From NCBI RefSeq assembly GCF_024158605.1, contig NZ_JAMZGM010000008.1:1-64000 (forward strand): 64,000 bases of DNA. Reading direction: 5' to 3'. The notes below the pieces were generated by a model. The model worked only from the letters and a program-made list of their open reading frames with translations, did not search any database and was not told the DNA's origin. Of this stretch, positions 25,601 through 32,070 are shown piece after piece (positions within the stretch are counted from its first letter, which is position 1; every line of letters starts with the position of its first letter). The stretch is from Sebaldella sp. S0638. GTDB lineage: Bacteria; Fusobacteriota; Fusobacteriia; Fusobacteriales; Leptotrichiaceae. A program made the translations under genes and the position numbers.

Positions 25601-27640
25601 CTGCAGCACTATATTATTTCCAAGTCCGTTATTTATTGTAATGTCCCTGTCCAGTGTAATATTCCCGTTATCAGTTCTTAAAAGCACACTTTTAGAGGCA
25701 TTAGCTCCAAAATTCAAATTCTGTATATGACTTGCAGTAAAGACCATATTTCCAGTCTGTGCATAGTCAGTTCTTCTTAATATACCTATATTTTCAGTGC
25801 CGTTAACTGATATATTCAAATTAGAAATATTTCCTATTAAATTAGCACCCATCTGCTTTGATAAAGACAGTCCTACGTTATTTGTCCCCTGAACTACTAT
25901 TCCGCCTTTTCCCTGATTTGTTCCGTCTATATATGCATATTGGTAATATGTAGGATCAGTACTGAATACATTTGCTACTCTTATACCATAATTTTCAGTG
26001 CCGTCTACTAATATATATCCCGGTCTTACAGTTACTCTCGGATTGGCAGAGCCTATACTTGCGTTATTAAGATATTGACCAAAGTCAATTCCTATACTAC
26101 GTTTACTTTTTATATGAATAGTTCCTTTATTTAATGTATATGACATCAGTGGAGATTGTGTTCCCTCTGAATCAACCATTATGGCAATCATATTCTGTCC
26201 GTTATTCAAAGTTATTGTCCCGCTGTTTAGCAAAGTCGAATATCCCGTTAACATTGCAGCACTGCTTCCGCCTCCGTTTCCGTAGAGCAGTTGATGTTCA
26301 AATCCTAAAGTCATGTAATTGGCAGTAGGACTGGTATGGTTCATTGTCAGATTCCCTTTGAATTCAACGGTTTTTCCTGCAGGATCTATTACCTGATACG
26401 GGTTATAGCTTAAAAACATTGTTGTCGAATTAGTTGAGCCTGTATTTGTGTATGTCCAGTCACCTTCGACAGTATAGTTATAGTTATCAACATAGTTAAA
26501 TACCGTAATAGGACTTCCGCTGGAAGCATAAGAAGCCGCACTTGTCTGCCATGAATTCCAAGGAGCACTTGGATATGCAGTGTTAGCGTATTCTATTCTT
26601 CCTGTCCATGTTCCCCCAGAAGATCCTCCGGCAGTTATTGTTACTCCGCCTGCATCAAGTGTACGAGCGCTTACATTATGTACCATCTGATTTGAAGTAG
26701 GAGTAAACGACGGACTGTAACTCTGCCCGAATCCTGTTGGAGTGAATGTCAGAGTCGCAGGTGTAAACGTCGAAGGTGTTAAAACAGACGGTGTCACAGG
26801 ATTAAAAGCTACAGCAGTAACTGTAGGTGCTGTAGGTACAGCAGGTGCGGCAGGTGCCATTATTTCTCCTACTACAGGTTCCTGTACAGTAGGTGCCGTG
26901 GGAACTGTTACCTCAAAAGGAGTAATAACAGGTGTCGATATTGCTCCCGGCGAACTTGCTGTTATTGATCCTATGCTGATAGGATTTACTGTAGGTATTG
27001 AAATTGACGGAGTAGTTATTCCTCCGTATGTTCCTACAGATATTTCAGGAAGATCTTTTACATCCGGCGGTGTTACATTCATTGTAAGAGGTGTCACTTC
27101 TGCCACTTCCACATTTCCCACACTAAGATTAATAGCTTCCTTTTTCATATCTCTGAGTGTAATATTTACACCCATTCTTATCTCCTTACCTTCCTGAGGC
27201 GGCTGATAAGGTTTCCCCATTAATCCCGAAGTTCTTCCTGTTGCCACATAAACTCCGTTTTCATCATAGTATCCGTTTGTACCATGTTCCGGATTAGAAT
27301 GATACATTGCACTTTCACTTGTATTATCCACATCTTTATTATATTCTTCATAATAACCGCTGAAAAATATCTGCCATTCCAGATATTCAGGTTTTACAAT
27401 GTAGTCTCCCTGTAAATAGAGATCTTTTAATTCTTTATTCTTTTTCTTTAAAATGTTTTCGATAAGTTTATAATTGTCTTTATTGGTTTTTCCAGTTTGT
27501 ATATTTTTGATTACCTTATTATAAAGTCTGTCATTTTTGGTAGTTGTCAGACTCTGGCCTGTATTGGCATAAGCTGTTATCATTGTGTTAATTGCTAAAA
27601 AAGACATTAATAATCTTTTATTTCTTTTCGGTTTTTTCAT
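16625..27640 (-). CDS. giant autotransporter 1 (about 3671 aa)
   Basis: The start at 27640 follows AAGGAGGAAAAT. The product has a signal peptide (RLLMSFLAINTMITAYA), then the fusobacterial autotransporter N-terminal domain (KKKNKELKDLYLQGDYIVKPEYLEWQ, about residues 65-95). A long Pro/Thr/Val-rich segment follows (coded at about 26700-27180), then a vast beta-helix-like passenger built from short units of the type N-x-G-x-I-x-V-x-G-x-x-S-x-G-I-Y. The last 280 residues are an autotransporter beta-barrel ending YRAGVTLKAIF, with the terminal Phe used for outer-membrane insertion. The passenger holds three super-modules about 2 kb apart. It is probably a surface adhesin or cell-interaction protein. 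It has its own promoter and terminator. Confidence 0.92.
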   Translation of the reverse strand: MKKPKRNKRLLMSFLAINTMITAYANTGQSLTTTKNDRLYNKVIKNIQTGKTNKDNYKLIENILKKKNKELKDLYLQGDYIVKPEYLEWQIFFSGYYEEYNKDVDNTSESAMYHSNPEHGTNGYYDENGVYVATGRTSGLMGKPYQPPQEGKEIRMGVNITLRDMKKEAINLSVGNVEVAEVTPLTMNVTPPDVKDLPEISVGTYGGITTPSISIPTVNPISIGSITASSPGAISTPVITPFEVTVPTAPTVQEPVVGEIMAPAAPAVPTAPTVTAVAFNPVTPSVLTPSTFTPATLTFTPTGFGQSYSPSFTPTSNQMVHNVSARTLDAGGVTITAGGSSGGTWTGRIEYANTAYPSAPWNSWQTSAASYASSGSPITVFNYVDNYNYTVEGDWTYTNTGSTNSTTMFLSYNPYQVIDPAGKTVEFKGNLTMNHTSPTANYMTLGFEHQLLYGNGGGSSAAMLTGYSTLLNSGTITLNNGQNMIAIMVDSEGTQSPLMSYTLNKGTIHIKSKRSIGIDFGQYLNNASIGSANPRVTVRPGYILVDGTENYGIRVANVFSTDPTYYQYAYIDGTNQGKGGIVVQGTNNVGLSLSKQMGANLIGNISNLNISVNGTENIGILRRTDYAQTGNMVFTASHIQNLNFGANASKSVLLRTDNGNITLDRDITINNGLGNNIVLQANGAGTSVINNSGRTITLDTGAKTSVGMLSSGSGSLENKGTINVKEGSSQGLAILSSSSGTNSGAITVTGNTSTGVYNDGTFNMTGGSITANNSGIGVYATGTATSLTAGTLTVSNGSAGIYANNATVGLGSGFATTVNNGGLLFYRGGTGNLSVTGTSTANINSGGTAFYLSGGTVASLGNLVSSGNLALNMASGSSLVGWDSPSTTIQSSAMPTLLSVSSITNTTVTGTGYNNFLINKANVDINNAVNLDTYAGKYYDKVDFVSSSVEVTAGGSLTGSSANQIGIAQRSYSGAAVGNIKLTNGGTISMTGNDSTGIAGDFATITNSATGIITISGNKSTGIFSANGSLTKNSGIINVNTAGTGNSAVGIYGSNNFGGSAATYGDQKINITNDGTIKYGGTAVSDGIGIYVKNNNAAKSDAVITLSGSSNIDMTGSKSGVGIFADKALINISAGKIKAGANITGIYAENGTEISTTGGTVDIYGSGVGIYLAGSSKYNAGTGKFVLYENGGAIFGLENGSVFNITTANIDNTTHGGGSALSFVLGSVGKKDYTHNSAINLGAIDNATILGTKGGVITLGTSSDLQSTGENVVGIGAGSIKDSSVTGTREITNSGNIKLTGVGSTGIYVKDGARALNNAAGTNTLTVSNSSVGMFATGAATTAENSGNILAGTGSVGMYSAATGAGSGIFLTGGSIKSYETISGTPDEKVTGMYIKASSNGSQSGGTIQLEGKESTGVYNEGTYTLSNGAITMKSEKGVGIYATSGSSTNISNGTISAENGSVALYADESTINISGGNFIIGNAGLLFYNYPSVISGSKGKLYMTGSANATVNSGGMAFYIEGGASSNIATELSSLVGSSGAANKLNITMNPGSNLIRWNAPTGGSINLSSISSLSSSIANVTVLGSGYNTLSINKGELTIDENVSLTGTGNAYNGVEMSQSKVTLASGYSITGTLDGQIGIAQINPGKLSDVSITNNGTITLSGKKSTGLALDHGHITNTGTIEVANPGIAGDGSLGIFSANDTVTVNNGTINVSGIESVGIYGANDFVSGTPASYGTRKIDITHNNIITLTDSKNNYGIYLNNTAVPQSDSNLILGSGSKIIMGNNTVTDRSIGITLKNSTLTNNGGIIEIGKNGVGIYAENSKVTGSGGVTKLQEKSVAYTLEGNVDFNAAIGTVEFNGNNTTDAAAIYSIGDNSGADTLSFNTGDIKVNVTNGGILTVGNIGKSRILTLNNKIEVGNPGTGTITGSILGLTESKITLGTSSQLITENAMTGVSATGASSAGGYEVTNQGQITIGKEAAGIYVSNGAEALNDSGQITIGEKAVGMYAMTSGASNSKAVNTGIITLNGESALGLYGKSSGTGTAEIENTGTIVSAQDSSSVYYIKTLGMVLESAKITAKNSGTIDLRGDNSIGVYNKDGNFTMTAGTIYVDGEKSVGVYANTNVGGSTAINSGTVEARGAGSIGLYAEKASGSNTTINIGNGTNIKASNGALAFYTSLDGSNNPTGHFNVVSGTATAEIGVNGTAFYYKGLNNPADIKTFLTNMFTGTGTLNLKLTDSSSKMMILEPTGGGTMLLSSLGGGGTPLLPANVTIDPGSVSDYKILQVNKGTLSINQNVDLDNVNDAYNRTDFSSSNVTLESGINMISVSPSKIAIAQKSYTGAVRSDIKLINDGGSIILSGDKSVGIVADFGEISNNAGGIIEVSGKDGIAIISANGSYAKNSGTVKLGEAGVGMYGANALDTSNIPSYGDQKIELENHGLIQGLAGSKKAYGIIADNKLLTQADSKVTLGLGSNIDMSASEGGIGIYTNNSGLTVNGIMKTGKDGVGIFAKDTAVTVNGLNLELSGNNSLGLYTTGNTTTTVSGTVNALITGTDAVLFNFESTGAVNGLGTNLVINGASTGTFSLGAIKNSVFDFSNASANLVNLGSGNASTGINAANSAVRYGTNVTVNGALASQTGMALDGVSSGFIAGYTNYEGVNEGQISLSGIKSVGVYGKNGARAVNAGVITVGDNSAGIFVKDGGEIKNTGTVTIGANSQGLALKNGTGIDNSNAINSTQSKAIGIYSENISGNVVSSGVINLSGDKSIGIYSKGGVAQINNSGSIIIGVSSDEKDPGMGIYYDNTAGTTINSNIITVGDKSLGIYNKAAGGTINQTGALNVGKGGTGIYTNGGILNISGSMFVDDAFAANKNSVGVYGNGVVNITDSTATASIGNDSFGYLLNTAGSSFTNTGGVVILNTNGVYVHAKDSVIQNYNSISMLGRENIALYTEGGSAANYASIQSTGAASDIGNIAIYNNGGSVDNYGNIEVGHSDIVSKFDPTLNKYAVGIYGVDSSVTNHSGAVIKVGKDGIGIYGGKTDGNSIIPVIKNEGNIISSEDNAQGMYIVGAVGRNSGLIHLTGDNSTGIVADGATITNELTGRIIMDGDNSTGVFLTSGAVLYNKGTIEINGANSVGVQKDTAGASIAEGDNSAHIILGPGAVNSNMVQQSGKGYTKPSIRNAGLIKVNDNFTIDGFNMIIEPDLTSHKAEAYVDSLGENYMFVVNNTYLDVKGDLTVSASDTIIVMPTFTKGTSANVYKLENAIVAGGQIKLTDGKTNIKSGSLTWEITPVDTTNGYDLYAQKIDYDNFTSGLWYEDFGRALDEKYLTPEGEYERKEIFEKIDVITNEKDFRTAMSSLAGDIYANMNQREYDIARAFENSLDLMANSSNNTKENVKLNVIAGKGKNKEETDGVVGYDYTTAGVLALREVERTYRHTFGYSLGYMHTEYNFDDAGNSDEKADTIQLGLHNKYSVNGWKLRNDLTGRVSFHNTDRSILWESSGPSDLDASYETYSVSFDNILGREFELGKKLSIVPYGALKAMYMTRPTFSEKGLERLEVEGNDAWSVKPRAGIELKAAVPLGTQSAWKLKGNLDFAYEYELADLNEREKARLIVVEDNYHNLSKPQDERGTFKTRASVGVEVEDRYGIFLTGEYTVGNDDRDDYRAGVTLKAIF
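19900..25200 (-). repeat. three super-modules in the autotransporter 1 passenger
   Basis: Matching protein landmarks recur three times. The phrases IGIAQRSYSG, IGIAQINPG and IAIAQKSYTG are coded near 24730, 22710 and 20630. Each is followed about 90-110 residues later by an 'xVGIYGxNxF...YGDQKI' phrase and preceded by a 'GLLFY/ALAFY' phrase. The spacing is about 2.0-2.1 kb. The copies have diverged strongly, so the duplication is old. Boundaries are approximate. Confidence 0.65.
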
Positions 27641-27996
27641 ATTTTCCTCCTTAGTTGCACCTCTCAAATAGCCTTCCCCTGTTTATAAAAAATATCCTTT
27701 CTTTTTTTATCTTATAAATTATCTTTATAATCTGCTATTTTAAGAAAATTACGCCTTACCTTACTAAGGATTAATTTAACTTTTTTAAAAATAAAATTAT
27801 TTATTTATATTTAATTGGTTAATTAAAAAAATAATTTTATATAATTAGTAGTTTTGTTTGCTAATAATGGTAGTTTTGTCAAAATAAAAGTACACCTCCT
27901 AATTCTAAAAAAAGTTTCGTTATTTTTTTAAAAAACAATAACCAAAAGATTTAATTATAATAAATATAAATAAAAAACAAAACACCATTGTATTAT
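27641..27996 (-). other. long leader of autotransporter 1
   Basis: From the predicted promoter to the start codon there are about 350 bases with no open frame I can support. The stretch is very AT-rich. It contains a 10-base direct repeat GTAGTTTTGT at 27848-27857 and 27870-27879 (22-bp period). The string GTTTTGTCAA of the -35 region (28016-28025) recurs at 27873-27882. Confidence 0.45.
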
Positions 27997-28025
27997 ATTT
28001 TACTTCATGAATATGGTTTTGTCAA
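27997..28025 (-). promoter_or_regulatory. autotransporter 1 promoter
   Basis: On the minus strand, TTGACA (28020-28025) and TAAAAT (27997-28002) are 17 bp apart. Confidence 0.55.
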
Positions 28026-28091
28026 TTCATTTTTCAAATTAAATACTAATGTAATTCTACCAAAACACAAAGTATTCTTAGTTTAAAAAAA

Positions 28092-28124
28092 GACTGTATC
28101 ATAATTTTTCTTATTGATACAGTC
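28092..28124 (-). terminator. terminator of the PTS-transketolase operon
   Basis: GACTGTATCA and TGATACAGTC form a 10-bp stem with a 13-base loop. On the minus strand it is followed by a T7 run and lies 26 bases after the transketolase C-subunit stop. Confidence 0.8.
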
Positions 28125-28150
28125 ATAAATTTTTTAATTTATTAAAAATA

Positions 28151-29092
28151 TTACTTTATTATTTCTTCTGCCATTTCTAATATTTTCTCTTTACTTAATC
28201 CGTATTTTTCCTTAACTTCAGCAGTCTTTCCTGATTCTGTAAATGTATCATTCACCCCTACATATCTGAGTACTGCCTTATGTTCCGCAGCAGCGAGTAC
28301 CTCTGCAATGACAGATCCCAAACCGCCGTATATCGTATGATTTTCTACTGTTATTATTCCTTTTACAGCTCTTCCTGTTTTTAATATCAGTTCCTTATCT
28401 ACAGGTTTTAGACTTCTTATATTTATTAATTTGCACTTATATCCTTTTTCCCTCAAAAGTTCAAACCCCTCAAATGCCTGTTTTCCTGCTGTTCCTTCAA
28501 ATATCACTGCTATATCGTCGCCTTCATCATATATTACCTGAGCCTTACCAAGTTCAAAACCGGTTTTTTCATTATTATACAAAGGCACTACATCCCTTGC
28601 AGTTCTTATATACACAGGCCCGTTTATTTCAAGTGCTTTTTTTATCATATCTTTCAGTTCATAAGTATCAGCCGGAATTAATACAGTAAGATTAGGCAGA
28701 ACCCTTGAGAGGGCTATATCCTCCAATGCATGGTGTGTTGCACCGTCAGGCCCGTTATCCATACCGGGATGTGAGCCTATTATTTTTATATTTGCTTTGG
28801 AATAACACGCCTGTCTTAACTGTGTCCACACAGTACCTGTGACAAATATGGAAAAATCCACAAAAAACGGAATTAATCCTTCAAAAGCAAGTCCTGTTGT
28901 TACTCCCATTGAATTCTGTTCAGCTATTCCCATCTCAAAAAATCTTTCTGGAAATCTTTCTGCAAATTTATGTGTTGTAACAGAAGATGATAAGTCACTG
29001 TCTATCACTACTATTTTTTCATTTTGTTCTGCATATTCTATAAGTGTTTCACCTATAAAATCTCTTGGGGATACCAGTTTATAATTACTCAT
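28151..29092 (-). CDS. transketolase, C-terminal subunit
   Basis: The 313-aa protein corresponds to the pyrimidine-binding and C-terminal domains of transketolase. It has EKIVVIDSDLSSSVTTHKFAERFPERFFEMGIAEQNSMGVTTGLA, with the E of GIAEQN activating thiamine diphosphate, then GATHHALEDIALSRVLPNLTVLIPAD and a C-terminal Rossmann-like domain ending in the LREKGYKCKLINIRSLKPVDKE region. It must pair with the N-terminal subunit just upstream, whose gene it overlaps by 8 bases. Split transketolases of this kind occur in catabolic operons, for instance as apulose-4-phosphate transketolase; the substrate here is unknown. Confidence 0.92.
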   Translation of the reverse strand: MSNYKLVSPRDFIGETLIEYAEQNEKIVVIDSDLSSSVTTHKFAERFPERFFEMGIAEQNSMGVTTGLAFEGLIPFFVDFSIFVTGTVWTQLRQACYSKANIKIIGSHPGMDNGPDGATHHALEDIALSRVLPNLTVLIPADTYELKDMIKKALEINGPVYIRTARDVVPLYNNEKTGFELGKAQVIYDEGDDIAVIFEGTAGKQAFEGFELLREKGYKCKLINIRSLKPVDKELILKTGRAVKGIITVENHTIYGGLGSVIAEVLAAAEHKAVLRYVGVNDTFTESGKTAEVKEKYGLSKEKILEMAEEIIK

Positions 29093-29906
29093 TATTATTA
29101 CCTCCTGCTTCTATTTCCTCTATACCTGTTTTATATTCTTCATCGCTGAGTCCTCCGCTGTGCCATTTTGGATTATTTTCCATAAAGCTTACGCCTTTTC
29201 CTTTTACTGTATCAGCGATTATAAACACAGGTTTCCCCTTGACTCCCTTAGCCTTTTCTATTGCGTCAGTGATTTCCTCCATACTGTGTCCGTTGATTTC
29301 CATCAACTCCCAGTTAAAGGCTTTTATTTTATCATTTATAGGTTCCAGATTCATTACTTTATTTACATCATCTTTTGAAGAAAGTCTGTTATAGTCGAGT
29401 ATTGCCACAAGATTATCCAGTTTATAATGCGGTGCTGACATTAATGCTTCCCATACTTGTCCTTCGTGAAGCTCTCCGTCTCCAAGTATCACATAGACCT
29501 TATTTTGATCCTTTTTCAGCTTTTTACCGAGTGCCATTCCCACACCGATAGAAAGTCCCTGACCGAGAAGTCCTGTATTAGCATCTATTTCAGGAATTTT
29601 ATTTTTATCGGGGTGCCCTTGTAATCTTGAGTTTACTTTTCTAAAAGTATTGAATTCACTGTCTTCTATGAATCCAAGTTCATTCAGCACTGCATATAAA
29701 GCTGGAGTGGCGTGTCCTTTTGATAATACGACCCTGCTTCTTTCGGCTGAGTTAAAATCTATTTCATTGGCGTAAATTGCAGTAAGAATATCAATTACCG
29801 AGAGCGAACCTCCGGGATGTCCTGCATTAGCTCTGTATACCATTTCTAATATTTTTTTTCTGTTTTTTTTGGCTTCCTCTTTTAGTGTGTTAATTTTAGT
29901 TTTCAT
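29085..29906 (-). CDS. transketolase, N-terminal subunit
   Basis: The 273-aa protein carries the diphosphate-binding domain of transketolase: an opening NAGHPGGSLSVIDILTAIY, SKGHATPALYAVL, TGLLGQGLSIGVGMALG and the thiamine diphosphate motif GDGELHEGQVWEALMSAPHYKLDNLVAILDYN (GDG to N). With the C-terminal subunit it would move two-carbon units between sugar phosphates. It starts with ATG after GGGAGGAAT, 144 bases after the PTS IIC stop. A TTGACA lies in that gap (29950-29955) but without a good -10 box, so a separate promoter is uncertain. Confidence 0.92.
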   Translation of the reverse strand: MKTKINTLKEEAKKNRKKILEMVYRANAGHPGGSLSVIDILTAIYANEIDFNSAERSRVVLSKGHATPALYAVLNELGFIEDSEFNTFRKVNSRLQGHPDKNKIPEIDANTGLLGQGLSIGVGMALGKKLKKDQNKVYVILGDGELHEGQVWEALMSAPHYKLDNLVAILDYNRLSSKDDVNKVMNLEPINDKIKAFNWELMEINGHSMEEITDAIEKAKGVKGKPVFIIADTVKGKGVSFMENNPKWHSGGLSDEEYKTGIEEIEAGGNNNE

Positions 29907-30050
29907 TTTATTCCTCCCACTATACTTTCAAATAACTAATAACTATCAATGTCAAAACACTTGTACCTGTCCCTGCAAGTACTACAATTATAAAAACTCA
30001 GTAACATAAGACTCCGATATTCTCTCCATCCTCCATAAATCAGCTAAATC

Positions 30051-31319
30051 TCACCGCCCAAACATCTTACCAAGATAATATATTACCAGACCTAAAGCCA
30101 CAAAGTCTGTTTCCGGAAAAGTAGTTCCTGAAAGACCGATTACCTCCATAACAGGATATAACAGAGCAGGTCCTATTGCTATAAGTATTCCTGTTACAAA
30201 ACCACCTGCTATGGCTCCTTTCCATCCTCCTGTTGCATTACCAAAAACACCTGCTGTGGCGCCTATAAAGAAATACGGTATTGCCACGGGAATTATTACC
30301 GTCATATGAAGCGCCGCGAGTATAAACATACATATAAGCCCGCCTGCATATGCAGATATAAATCCTACCACAGTAGCAGTAGGCGCATATGGAAATACTA
30401 CCGGACAATCCAGAGCCGGTTTTGCATTTGGTATGAGTTTTTCCGATATCCCCACAAATGCAGGAACTATTTCACCCAAAAACATTCTTACTCCTGTTAT
30501 AATAATGTATAGAGCCGCAGTAAATGTTAATGATTGAAATAACGGAAATACAAGCCAGCTTACTCCTCCTGAAAGCTGTTCTACTTTTGCCTTACCAGCC
30601 ATAAATGCTGCTATATAGAAAAATATAATTATCGAAATACTTACAGACACTATATAATCTTTAAATATAGAAAGCCATCCCGGAAGTTTCAGCTTTTCTG
30701 TACTTTCCTCAGGTTTCCCTACTTTTGAACCAAGCCATCCCGAAAGCGCGTACGCTATAGTAACATAATGCCCCATTGCAATCTCATCGTTTCCTGTTAC
30801 TTTTCTCATCCACGGCTGTGCCAATGCCGGATAAAGTGCCGCTGCAAACCCCAGTATTATTCCTCCCGCTATTATTACAGTAACATTGCCGAAATTAAGA
30901 GCTTTCAGAACTACTGTTAATAATGCCGCAAGATACAGGTTATGCTGCCCTGTAAGAAATATATACTTAAATTTTGTAAATCTGGCTACAAGCAGATTAC
31001 ATATAAATCCCACTACCATTACAAGAGAGACCACTGATGCAAACTTCGTCTGTGCAAGTGCCGTTATTGCTTCTGCCAGAGGCAGAACTCCTTTCAGACC
31101 GAAACCATCACTGAACAATGTCTGAAAACTTGCAAGAGAGGCCACAGCCATACCGGCTCCACCGCCGAAAATAAGAAATCCCACTATTGTTTTTAATGTC
31201 CCCGATATAATTTTTTCAGGTCTCTTTTTTTGCAGGATAAGTCCTAATAAAGCCATCAAACCTACCAGAATCGGAGCTGATCCCAAAAAATCAAAAACAA
31301 ATATTTTCAAAATCTCCAT
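30051..31319 (-). CDS. PTS ascorbate-type IIC permease
   Basis: The 422-aa, highly hydrophobic protein matches the UlaA/SgaT (EIIC ascorbate) family: FLGSAPILVGLMALLGLILQKK, TIVGFLIFGGGAGMAVASLASFQTLF, FLTGQHNLYLAALLTVVLKA, PWMRKVTGNDEIAMGHYVTIAYALSGWLGSKVG and a closing FIGATAGVFGNATGGWKGAIAGGF. About ten or eleven membrane segments are visible. It imports a sugar or sugar acid with phosphorylation by IIB. Family members take ascorbate or other pentitol-like or pentose-like substrates; the paired transketolase points to a pentose phosphate product here. Confidence 0.92.
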   Translation of the reverse strand: MEILKIFVFDFLGSAPILVGLMALLGLILQKKRPEKIISGTLKTIVGFLIFGGGAGMAVASLASFQTLFSDGFGLKGVLPLAEAITALAQTKFASVVSLVMVVGFICNLLVARFTKFKYIFLTGQHNLYLAALLTVVLKALNFGNVTVIIAGGIILGFAAALYPALAQPWMRKVTGNDEIAMGHYVTIAYALSGWLGSKVGKPEESTEKLKLPGWLSIFKDYIVSVSISIIIFFYIAAFMAGKAKVEQLSGGVSWLVFPLFQSLTFTAALYIIITGVRMFLGEIVPAFVGISEKLIPNAKPALDCPVVFPYAPTATVVGFISAYAGGLICMFILAALHMTVIIPVAIPYFFIGATAGVFGNATGGWKGAIAGGFVTGILIAIGPALLYPVMEVIGLSGTTFPETDFVALGLVIYYLGKMFGR

Positions 31320-31320
31320 T

Positions 31321-31605
31321 TTATACCTCCTTGGTTTCTTTTAGATAATTTTCCAGTTTTTCCTTTATCTCCCCTTTATTCATAAGATCTTCTATTCCAA
31401 TGGTATATTTTGCATCTTCTTTTACCTGATCTACCAGATCATTCATGGTTACTACGAAGTCTACATCATAGTTGCTTAATGCACTTAATACATCATGTTC
31501 CATTTCAATAGGAAACTTATTTTCGCCTATTACCTGTTCAAGTTTTATTCTGAGCATCATACTGCTTCCCATACCTGTTCTGCATACTACAAGACCTCTT
31601 TTCAT
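31321..31605 (-). CDS. PTS lactose/ascorbate-type IIB
   Basis: The 94-aa protein has the active-site cysteine in a P-loop-like motif, GLVVCRTGMGSSMMLRIKLEQ, at its N-terminus, the hallmark of the GatB/UlaB-type IIB. It accepts phosphate from IIA and passes it to the sugar in IIC. I chose the ATG at 31605, after AAGAGGTGAG, rather than the GTG three codons earlier that lies inside the ribosome site. The IIC gene follows almost directly. Confidence 0.92.
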   Translation of the reverse strand: MKRGLVVCRTGMGSSMMLRIKLEQVIGENKFPIEMEHDVLSALSNYDVDFVVTMNDLVDQVKEDAKYTIGIEDLMNKGEIKEKLENYLKETKEV

Positions 31606-31617
31606 ACTTCTCACCTC

Positions 31618-32067
31618 TTATATTTTTTTATTTTTCAAATAATCATAAATTTTTTCTCCATCCTTTTCGCTGTCCAAAAGTCTGAAAAACTCTTTATCTT
31701 CCAGAAGTTCCGATAATTCTTTCAGTATTTCTATGTGTTCGTTACTGCTTTTTATTGCAAGGCAAAATATATATTTTACCGGATCATTATCTACATTTCC
31801 GAATTCCACGGGATTCTTTAATGTAATAAGACCGAAACCTGTTTCTAATATTCCCTCTTCTGCTTTTGCATGGGGAAGGGCTACATTTTTAGTTACCACA
31901 AAATACGCTCCCATATCTTTTACTGCTTTCTTCATAGCTTCTATATAACTCTGGGTTATTATACCGGCTTCCAGCAGCTCTCTGCCGCCTTTTTCAATTG
32001 CTTCTTCCCAGTTTTCCGCTTTTACGTTTAGTTTTATCCACTCTTTTTTTATGTAATCGGTCAGCAT
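31618..32067 (-). CDS. PTS mannitol/fructose-type IIA
   Basis: The 149-aa protein has the PTS EIIA type-2 fold with the phospho-histidine motif VVTKNVALPHAKAEEG near residue 68, then GFGLITLKNPVEFG and FCLAIKSSNEHIEILKELSELL. It receives phosphate from HPr and feeds the IIB encoded next. Its ATG comes 3 bases after the regulator stop, with its ribosome site AGGAGGTGAG inside the regulator gene, so the two are translationally linked. Confidence 0.93.
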   Translation of the reverse strand: MLTDYIKKEWIKLNVKAENWEEAIEKGGRELLEAGIITQSYIEAMKKAVKDMGAYFVVTKNVALPHAKAEEGILETGFGLITLKNPVEFGNVDNDPVKYIFCLAIKSSNEHIEILKELSELLEDKEFFRLLDSEKDGEKIYDYLKNKKI

Positions 32068-32070
32068 TTC

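Noticed and set aside
25194-25730. 178-codon plus-strand frame inside autotransporter 1
   Set aside because: It lies antisense to repetitive passenger sequence, and its composition (Pro, Leu, Val repeats) simply mirrors the Gly/Thr/Asn-rich codons on the coding strand. No ribosome site.
29907-30050. Riboswitch before the transketolase genes
   Set aside because: Only a weak ACTTG/CAAGT pairing and an isolated TTGACA are visible; no conserved thiamine-diphosphate or other riboswitch core.
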